The notes under the pieces are model-generated. The model saw nothing but the letters and a program-made list of their open reading frames with translations. It had not been told where the DNA came from and did no database searches. The position numbers and the translations under genes are program-made. A stretch of DNA of 6,433 nucleotides from Acidimicrobiaceae bacterium. GTDB lineage: Bacteria; Actinomycetota; Acidimicrobiia; Acidimicrobiales; Bog-793. Shown here piece by piece: positions 1-4,561 of this stretch. The first letter of the stretch is position 1. The number at the start of each line of letters is the position of its first letter. The stretch is from contig JAODBN010000309.1 of NCBI GenBank assembly GCA_025463965.1, positions 1-6,433 on the forward strand. Reading direction: 5' to 3'.

Positions 1-461
1 TCCTCGAGCTCCTTTCGAAGCTGCTCGGGGTCTGCCTTGACGTGCTTTTCAAGCTTGCGATGGGCCCGGGTGAACTTGTCTGCCACCGCGCGCTGCAGGC
101 TCGACTCGGCGACCACGACGAGAGCGATGTCACCGCTGTCGAGCAGCTCGCCGAGGTCCTTCATGTCGGCGCGCGACATTCCGCCCCAGAGGTGCCCGAT
201 CATTGCGCCCGCCGCGACGTCCGCCACGAGGAACGGGGGGAACAGGATCCCGACCACCGCCCCGACGACCGTTCCGTTGCGCGTGGCCTCCTCGTCGGTG
301 CTCAACCGCACCCTTCCGTCGGGGCCCTTCGTGATGATCGCGGCATCGAACAGGCGGACCTCGCCGGCATGGTCGAGCGTCTTGATGGCGTCGTAGTCGG
401 CCTCGGCGTCGGCCTTCGATGCGTACAGGCCAACGAACAGCACAGTCGAGTCCTCGGTCAT
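1..461 (-). CDS. DUF1269-like membrane-associated protein, partial (3' end outside window)
   Basis: Translating the minus strand from ATG at 461-459 gives an open frame of 153 residues that runs off the left edge without a stop. It begins MTEDSTVLFVGLYASKADAE. A beta-alpha-beta-like N-terminal part (about 1-55, with a DGRVRL turn) is followed by a Gly/Ala-rich hydrophobic segment at about 63-94. The segment contains GTVVGAVVGILFPPFLVAD and AAGAMIGHLWGG. After it come an EL(L)DSGDIALVVVAE strand and a charged C-terminal helix. This order matches bacterial DUF1269 proteins, whose glycine-rich segment may insert in or associate with a membrane; their function is unknown. A GAGGGAG-type ribosome site lies about 7 bases upstream of the ATG, and a GTG directly precedes the ATG in frame. 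The gene stands 384 bases from the transglutaminase gene and probably has its own promoter. The family assignment is by pattern recognition only. Confidence 0.75.
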   Translation of the reverse strand, partial: MTEDSTVLFVGLYASKADAEADYDAIKTLDHAGEVRLFDAAIITKGPDGRVRLSTDEEATRNGTVVGAVVGILFPPFLVADVAAGAMIGHLWGGMSRADMKDLGELLDSGDIALVVVAESSLQRAVADKFTRAHRKLEKHVKADPEQLRKELE

Positions 462-487
462 CACTTGCTCCCTCGCTCTCGACCAGA

Positions 488-493
488 ACCCTA
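488..493 (-). promoter_or_regulatory. Candidate -10 element of the DUF1269-like gene
   Basis: On the minus strand this reads TAGGGT, a good match to the actinobacterial TAnnnT -10 box. It would place the transcript start near 481, about 20 bases before the start codon, leaving room for the GAGGGAG ribosome site. The best -35-like hexamer (TTGTCC, plus-strand 506-511) is only 12 bases away, too short for a normal housekeeping promoter, so this is a weak call. Confidence 0.25.
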
Positions 494-569
494 CGACCAG
501 CGGGCGGACAAGGTCGGTGGTGACACGCGCGCCGCGAGAGGCGGCCGTCTTAGCGCGCCAGGGGGCGAG

Positions 570-595
570 CACGGAGCGACCGGTCGCAAGCCGTG
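570..595. repeat. Interrupted palindrome around GCGACCGGTCGC
   Basis: A perfect 12-base palindrome, GCGACCGGTCGC (576-587), is enclosed by CACGG (570-574) and CCGTG (591-595), separated from it by one base on the left and three on the right. It could fold as an imperfect hairpin or serve as a dimeric protein-binding site upstream of the DUF1269-like gene. No T tract follows, so it is not a standard intrinsic terminator. The same GCGACCGG core recurs in the hairpin at 4574-4610, which may be chance in DNA this rich in G and C. Confidence 0.35.
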
Positions 596-845
596 TCCAG
601 TTGTCGACTAGCCGGATGCTCGGCACCTCGATCGTGCCTCGGGGCGCCCTGCAGACCGCAAGGACGCTTTGCGGGAGCCGCTTCGTCGTTGCTTCCTGGA
701 GCATGCACCATTGCGCCGCAATCCGGGCGAACCGCTACCAATTTGTGCATCCCGGCGAATCCGGGCGGGATCGAGCGGTCGCTCACCTCGGCGTGGTCGG
801 GAGCGTCTCGCCTGCGTGCACGATGGCCGCCCGGTGCTGCCAGCC

Positions 846-1736
846 TCATGCGAGCTCGACCGCGACCGACGGGTCGTCGCTCGGAAGTCTGCCGCCAACT
901 GTGGCGGAGACCTCGACGCATCGCAGATCGGCGATCCCCTGGGTGACGGCCAGAAATGCAGTATCGGCGGCGTCCCGGCCCGTGGCGATGCGCACGAGCG
1001 AGGAGCGTGGCGCGAGCCCGGTGGCGTCGTGCACCCGCCACCTTCCATCCTCGAACGCCTCGAACACCGCATGGAAGTCCATCGGCGACAGGCCCGGGGC
1101 GTAGACGGCGACGAATCGGGCCGGCACGCCGGTCGCCCGGCACAGCGCCACGCCGAGATGGGCGAAGTCCCGACAGGTCCCGGCGGCCGTGAGCAAGGTG
1201 TGCTCGGCGGAGTCGTGCACGGTGCTCGACCCGGGGACGTAGCCGATGCGCTCACGTATCCAGTCCGTGATGGCGATCACCCGCTCGCCGACCTTCGGGC
1301 CGGTTCCGAACTCGGCGACGGCAAAGCCGACGAGGTGGTCGCTCGGGCAGTAGCGGCTCGGTCGCAGATAGACCTGGCGCTCGTACTCGAGCGCTCCCAC
1401 GCTGTTCGCGCCAGCCGAGCCGCCTCCAGCCTGCGCCGGAGACTGGGCGCCGCGGACGTCGATATCGGAGCGGTAGGCGACGGTGAGAGATCCCGGCCTC
1501 GCCAACACGACGTGCGTCCTTGTGCCGTGCGGTCCGCTCAGCTCGGTGATTGCCGGCGAGGAGCCGTCGTCCGAGAGGACCTCGAATCGCTCCTCGAGAA
1601 GACGCCCGGCGGTCGCCGACGCGCTGACCTGGAAGACGAGCTCGGCCGCCTCGACGATCTCCAGGCGAAGATCGCAAGTGAGCACCCGCACCGCGTCCGG
1701 CGGCGCTCCCGCTCGGCTGGTCGCCACGTCGTCCAT
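846..1736 (-). CDS. Transglutaminase-like domain protein
   Basis: A 296-residue protein when started at ATG 1736-1734 (MDDVATSRAG). Its N-terminal part (about 15-115) looks like the beta-sandwich that precedes the core in bacterial transglutaminase-like proteins. A transglutaminase core follows at about 145-245. The papain-like triad is visible as Cys188 in AAGTCRDFAHL, His222 in MDFHAVFEAF and Asp237 in VHDATGL, so the enzyme should be active. I see no signal peptide or membrane segment, which suggests a cytoplasmic enzyme. Members hydrolyse or transfer at amide bonds, many as peptidases; the substrate cannot be told from sequence. The frame stays open upstream to an ATG at 1826, but those extra 30 residues are Arg/Ser-rich, carry no domain and have no ribosome site, so I chose 1736. 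Its own ribosome site is weak (GTGAGA about 10 bases upstream). It is divergent from the dehydrogenase gene. Confidence 0.88.
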   Translation of the reverse strand: MDDVATSRAGAPPDAVRVLTCDLRLEIVEAAELVFQVSASATAGRLLEERFEVLSDDGSSPAITELSGPHGTRTHVVLARPGSLTVAYRSDIDVRGAQSPAQAGGGSAGANSVGALEYERQVYLRPSRYCPSDHLVGFAVAEFGTGPKVGERVIAITDWIRERIGYVPGSSTVHDSAEHTLLTAAGTCRDFAHLGVALCRATGVPARFVAVYAPGLSPMDFHAVFEAFEDGRWRVHDATGLAPRSSLVRIATGRDAADTAFLAVTQGIADLRCVEVSATVGGRLPSDDPSVAVELA

Positions 1737-1760
1737 GGAACAAGATCTCACAGGCTCGGA

Positions 1761-1791
1761 CCGCCGGCGTCCGTGCCTTGCCGTCCGGCGG
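1761..1791. repeat. Inverted repeat CCGCCGG/CCGGCGG in the divergent intergenic region
   Basis: Two 7-base arms, CCGCCGG (1761-1767) and CCGGCGG (1785-1791), are separated by 17 bases. They lie in the 125-base space between the divergent transglutaminase and dehydrogenase genes. The position would suit an operator acting on both, but the arms are pure G/C and could arise by chance in this composition. I found no convincing -35/-10 pair beside it on either strand. Confidence 0.25.
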
Positions 1792-1861
1792 CTCACTGCC
1801 TTCGGCCGGGAGGTCGTAGTCGCCATGCCCGCACGGCGACCCGTGCTGGCAGACTCGCTTC

Positions 1862-2650
1862 ATGGAGAGCTCTAGGCCGGTAGCGGTGGTGACAGGAGCG
1901 GCACGAGGGCTCGGGCGAGTCATCGCGTCGACACTCGCCGAGGAGGGCTACTCCCTTGTGCTCGTCGACCTCGCTGATCTCGAGGAGGTGGCCGCCGAGA
2001 TGGAGGAGCGCGGGGTGCCTGTGCTGAGCTACCCGACCGACGTCTCCTCGGACGAAGGCGTCGAGGGTCTGGCCGGCGCGGTGCTCGAGCGCTTCGGGCG
2101 CCTGGACGCGCTGGTGAACAACGCCGGCGTCTCGCTTCTTGCTCCCGCCGAGTCGACCACGAGCGAGCAGTGGCGCCGGGTCATCGAGGTCAATCTCACC
2201 GGTCCGTTCCTGTGCTGTCGCCACCTCGGACCGCTGATGTTGAGCGCGCGCCGCGGGGCGATCGTCAACGTGGCGTCCATCGCCGGCATACGCGCCGTGT
2301 CGCATCGCGCCGCCTACAACTCCTCCAAGCACGGGCTGATCGGGCTGACGGCGACGCTCGCCGCGGAGTGGGGCGGCCGAGGTGTGCGGGTGAACGCCGT
2401 CTGCCCGGGCTGGATCAAGACGGAGATGGACCTCGAGGACCAGGCGAGCGGCGCTTACCGCGACACCGACATCACCGAGCAGGTGCCGCTCGCTCGGTTT
2501 GCCAGCCCGGCGGACGTGGCGAGCGTGGTCTCCTTCCTCCTCGATCCGGCCCGCAGCGACTTCGTTAACGGGGTCGCTCTGCCAGTCGACGGCGGCTGGT
2601 CGGCCGACGCCAGCTGGACCTCGCTGCGCCTCTCGACCCGCCTCGAGTAG
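1862..2650 (+). CDS. Short-chain dehydrogenase/reductase (SDR), classical type
   Basis: A 262-residue cytoplasmic NAD(P)-dependent oxidoreductase of normal length for classical SDRs. The Rossmann cofactor motif TGAARGLG is at 11-18. Asp36 ends the second beta strand, which usually favours NAD(H) over NADP(H). Further landmarks are Asp60 in the adenine-contacting loop, NNAG at 86-89, and the catalytic tetrad Asn111, Ser139, Tyr152 and Lys156 (YNSSK). The PG motif follows at 182-183, and the C-terminus has the usual NGVALPVDGGW before a 17-residue tail. The fold, cofactor site and chemistry are therefore clear. The substrate is not: the closest-looking families include 3-oxoacyl-ACP reductase-like and sugar or alcohol dehydrogenases. 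The ATG at 1862 is the only start that keeps the first strand; it has no clear Shine-Dalgarno, so it may be leaderless. The ChrB-like gene follows closely and may be co-transcribed. Confidence 0.93.
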   Translation: MESSRPVAVVTGAARGLGRVIASTLAEEGYSLVLVDLADLEEVAAEMEERGVPVLSYPTDVSSDEGVEGLAGAVLERFGRLDALVNNAGVSLLAPAESTTSEQWRRVIEVNLTGPFLCCRHLGPLMLSARRGAIVNVASIAGIRAVSHRAAYNSSKHGLIGLTATLAAEWGGRGVRVNAVCPGWIKTEMDLEDQASGAYRDTDITEQVPLARFASPADVASVVSFLLDPARSDFVNGVALPVDGGWSADASWTSLRLSTRLE

Positions 2651-2656
2651 CGGACC

Positions 2657-2686
2657 CTCACATCTCGGCCGATGCAGCGCCATAGT
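2657..2686 (+). promoter_or_regulatory. Weak candidate promoter for a leaderless ChrB-like mRNA
   Basis: CTCACA (2657-2662) and CATAGT (2681-2686) each match four of six positions of the -35 and -10 consensus and are 18 bases apart. CATAGT sits exactly at -12 to -7 relative to the in-frame GTG at 2693, the spacing expected of leaderless actinobacterial transcripts. If real, translation would begin at 2693 rather than at the ATG at 2672. Matches of this quality are common by chance. Confidence 0.25.
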
Positions 2687-3268
2687 GGGGCGGTGAGCAA
2701 GGGGGTCGATCACCGGGCAGGAGACTTGGGGAACCGCTGGCTGCTCCTCGTCTACCGGATCCCGAGCGAGCCGACGCGCCTGCGGGCCGGGGTCTGGCGA
2801 AAGATCAAGGGGCTCGGCGCCATCTACGTCCAGAACTCGGCAGCTGCGCTGCCGAGCACCCCGTCCGCCGAGCGGGCGCTGCGCAGCCTTCGGGCCGAGA
2901 TCATCGAGCTCGGAGGGTCCGCCTTCTTGTTCGACTCGGCGCTGCTCGCCGGCCAGGCGTCGCTGCTCGAGCTGTTCAACTCGGCGCGAGACGACGAGTA
3001 CGACGAGATCGTCGACCGCTGCGCGGGCTTTCTCCGCCAGATCCACAAGGAGTACGAGGCGGAGCACTTCACCTACGCCGAGCTCGAGGAGAACGACGTC
3101 GACCTCGCGAAGCTGAAGGGGTGGCTGGAGCGGATCAAGGGCCGCGATGCCTTCGGCGCGAAGGGCTTCACGTCGGCGACCGAGGCCGTTGGCGGCTGTG
3201 AGCGCGCCCTCGAGGAGTACGCGACCAGGGTCTACGCAGAAGAGGGCGACGGCGCTTCCAGCCTTTGA
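2672..3268 (+). CDS. ChrB N-terminal-domain protein (chromate resistance regulator-like)
   Basis: A 198-residue protein whose body resembles the N-terminal domain of the chromate-resistance protein ChrB. Recognisable stretches are WLLLVYRIPSEPTRLRAGVW (23-42), the following RKIKGLGAIYVQNSAAALP, the segment LRAEIIELGGSAFLFDS (73-89) and FTYAELEENDVDLAKLKGWL (133-152). RDAFGA (158-163) closes the motif set. In full-length ChrB this domain is followed by a second domain and the protein regulates the chromate exporter ChrA. Here the protein ends about 35 residues after the domain and no chrA is near, so a role in chromate response is not assured. There is no signal peptide or membrane segment. 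The start is uncertain: ATG 2672 is given, but in-frame GTG 2693 also fits, because homology begins only at Trp23. Neither has a good ribosome site. The gene lies 21 bases after the dehydrogenase gene. Confidence 0.83.
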   Translation: MQRHSGAVSKGVDHRAGDLGNRWLLLVYRIPSEPTRLRAGVWRKIKGLGAIYVQNSAAALPSTPSAERALRSLRAEIIELGGSAFLFDSALLAGQASLLELFNSARDDEYDEIVDRCAGFLRQIHKEYEAEHFTYAELEENDVDLAKLKGWLERIKGRDAFGAKGFTSATEAVGGCERALEEYATRVYAEEGDGASSL

Positions 3269-3329
3269 AACACCCGGCGAGCGTTGTAGGCCGCCGAGCC
3301 GCGCGGAAGGCCATCTGGAGGACCGCAGG

Positions 3330-3345
3330 CGTTCTCCGAACGTTC
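3330..3345. repeat. Small hairpin CGTTC-TCC-GAACG after the ChrB-like gene
   Basis: CGTTC (3330-3334) and GAACG (3338-3342) form a 5-bp stem with a 3-base loop, extendable by two G-U pairs. An overlapping palindrome, GAACGTTC, spans 3338-3345. It lies about 60 bases after the ChrB-like stop and could contribute to transcript ending, but no T tract follows. Confidence 0.25.
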
Positions 3346-3374
3346 AGACTGGCGTCCCCTAGAGGTCGCGGGGG

Positions 3375-3408
3375 CGTAACGGTCGATTCCTAGGCTCCGT
3401 AACCGTCG
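3375..3408 (+). repeat. Imperfect 11-base direct repeat, 23-base period, upstream of the ABC operon
   Basis: CGTAACGGTCG (3375-3385) and CGTAACCGTCG (3398-3408) differ at one base and start 23 bases apart, about two helical turns. They flank the candidate -10 box at 3391-3396, so a protein binding both copies would cover the promoter. The pair also contains short inverted elements (TAACG at 3377-3381 with CGTTA at 3407-3411), so an RNA fold is a second reading. Confidence 0.45.
3391..3396 (+). promoter_or_regulatory. Candidate -10 box of the ABC transporter operon
   Basis: TAGGCT fits the actinobacterial TAnnnT -10 pattern and would start transcription near 3403, about 19 bases before the ATG at 3422. 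I could not find a convincing -35 hexamer 16 to 19 bases upstream, so activator dependence or a wrong call are both possible. The flanking direct repeat supports a regulated promoter here. Confidence 0.35.
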
Positions 3409-3421
3409 TTAGAAGTCCCCC

Positions 3422-4534
3422 ATGACGGACGAGAGGAATCCCTGCGTGCCCCCTTCCCTTAGCTCCACCCCGAACCCTGCGGTGCGGCGCTTCCGGCGCG
3501 GCTCCGCGGTCATCGTGGCCGGATCGGTCGCTGCAAGCGCGGTCGGCCTGATCGCCGGCACGGCCACGGCCGCCCGCGCGCCTCACGCCAAGGTCGTTCC
3601 CCTCGTCGTCTACTCGGCCCAGGGCTACGACAAGCTCGTGACTTCCACCTTCTCGAAGAAGTTCCACATCCCGGTGCAGCTCGACGACAATTCGACCGGA
3701 CCGCTGCTCACCCAGATCGAGGCGTCCAAGAACAACCCGAAGTGGGGGCTGTTGTGGGTCGACGGTGCGACCGCGTTCGCCTCCCTCGACCAGCAGGGCC
3801 TGCTCCTTCGAAACTGGGAGCCCAACGTCACGTGGAACGCCGTCGGCACGGCGTCGCTCCCCAAGGACAAGAGCTACACGCCCTCCGGGACGACGCTGGT
3901 CGCCGCTGTCGTGTACGACTCGACCAAGGTGAAGAGCCCTCCCACCTCGTGGCAGCAGTTGCTGACCCCCGCGTGGAAGGGCAAGGTCGGCATGGACGAT
4001 CCCAGCCAGTCGGGACCGACCTACCCGCTGATCGCCGGGATGATGAACTACTTCGGCGGCGTGGCCAAGGGTGAGTCGTTCTTCTCCAAGCTGAAGGCGA
4101 ACGGCCTCGTGATCAACCCGACGAACGGCCCGACGCTCGCCGCCCTCGCCTCGGGCCAGATCGAGCTCGCCCTCGTGCAGAGCTCGGCGGCCGTCGGCGC
4201 CACCTTCACCGACAAGAAGCTCAAGGTGATCTACCTCAAGCCGGCGACCCTGCTGCCGAGCGTGATGGGCATCGATTCCAAGGCACCGGCCGCTGAGCAG
4301 GCCGAGGCGAAGATGTTCGAGCAGTACGTGCTGTCCAGCGCAGGCCAAAAGGAGATGCAGTTCGGCGACCCCACTGGGGACTCGCTCTATTACCCGGTGC
4401 TCCAAAGCGTCGCCCCCCGCAAGGCCCTTCCTGCCCTGCCGCCCGCTTCGGTGCTCCAGTCGATCGACCCCTACAAGTGGGGCTCGCTTGAGAACTCCGT
4501 CAACTCCTGGTTCACCGCCAACGTCGTGCAGTAA
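3422..4534 (+). CDS. ABC transporter extracellular substrate-binding protein (iron / phosphonate / polyamine-type family)
   Basis: A 370-residue exported binding protein for the permease encoded next. A basic n-region (VRRFRRGS, 21-28) and a hydrophobic core (29-51) ending in small residues (TATAARA) form a secretion signal. There is no lipobox cysteine, so the mature protein is predicted to be free or anchored by an uncleaved segment. The mature part starts PLVVYSAQGYDKLV, typical of the type 2 binding proteins annotated for Fe(III) or 2-aminoethylphosphonate. It continues with LLWVDGATAFASLDQQGLL (110-128), TSWQQLLTPAWKGKVGMDDP (175-194), and the late DSLYYPVLQSVAP (320-332) corresponding to the family's EYPV motif. 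The Tyr-Tyr pair that binds iron in FbpA is not seen in the expected stretch (about 248-262, LALVQSSAAVG). ATG 3422 has no ribosome site. In-frame GTG 3446 has GAGAGGA eight bases upstream and is an equally credible start. Confidence 0.9.
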   Translation: MTDERNPCVPPSLSSTPNPAVRRFRRGSAVIVAGSVAASAVGLIAGTATAARAPHAKVVPLVVYSAQGYDKLVTSTFSKKFHIPVQLDDNSTGPLLTQIEASKNNPKWGLLWVDGATAFASLDQQGLLLRNWEPNVTWNAVGTASLPKDKSYTPSGTTLVAAVVYDSTKVKSPPTSWQQLLTPAWKGKVGMDDPSQSGPTYPLIAGMMNYFGGVAKGESFFSKLKANGLVINPTNGPTLAALASGQIELALVQSSAAVGATFTDKKLKVIYLKPATLLPSVMGIDSKAPAAEQAEAKMFEQYVLSSAGQKEMQFGDPTGDSLYYPVLQSVAPRKALPALPPASVLQSIDPYKWGSLENSVNSWFTANVVQ

Positions 4535-4561
4535 CGGACGAGACCCGCTGATTCACCCATC

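Larger units (their letters stand above)
462..845. other. Intergenic region without a supported gene; small hairpins only
   Basis: This 384-base stretch lies between two minus-strand genes. Reading frames cross it on both strands, but none has a recognisable protein, a good ribosome site or an independent start. It holds three small palindromic structures: 570-595 (see separate entry), an inverted repeat ATCCCG/CGGGAT at 749-771 with an alternative CCCGG/CCGGG pairing inside it (751-765), and GAGCG/CGCTC at 773-784. The last two lie 60 to 100 bases beyond the transglutaminase stop and could help end its transcript. None is followed by a T tract on the minus strand. I see no tRNA or known RNA motif. 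Confidence 0.5.

Noticed and set aside
21..32. Classical Tat signal in the binding protein (residues 21-32, VRRFRRGSAVIV)
   Set aside because: Residue numbers are given. Paired arginines are present, but the spacing and the residues after them do not fit the S/T-R-R-x-F-L-K pattern, so Sec export is the simpler reading.
550..748. Possible small minus-strand protein in the gap (starting MHKLVAVRPDCGAM)
   Set aside because: No convincing ribosome site, no recognisable domain, and the frame continues as a shadow of the transglutaminase gene. Nothing separates it from random open sequence at this GC content.
1737..1826. N-terminal extension of the transglutaminase-like protein to ATG 1826
   Set aside because: The 30 extra residues are Arg/Ser-rich without a domain, lack a ribosome site and intrude on the divergent promoter region.
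669..1883. Plus-strand open frame of 404 codons across the transglutaminase gene
   Set aside because: It is antisense to a gene with an intact catalytic triad, and its product is Arg-rich without any motif.
1793..3067. Minus-strand open frame of 424 codons opposite the SDR and ChrB-like genes
   Set aside because: It covers two well-supported plus-strand genes, has low-complexity Arg/Leu/Asp-rich sequence and shows no family resemblance.
3375..3421. Riboswitch in front of the binding-protein gene
   Set aside because: Short alternative pairings exist (TAACG/CGTTA, ACGGT/ACCGT), but the space is too short and no known riboswitch core is recognisable. A direct-repeat protein site explains the pattern more simply.
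3359..4405. Long minus-strand open frame (348 codons) opposite the binding-protein gene
   Set aside because: Its translation is His/Arg/Gly-rich with no recognisable domain. It is the antisense shadow of a clearly real gene in high-GC DNA.
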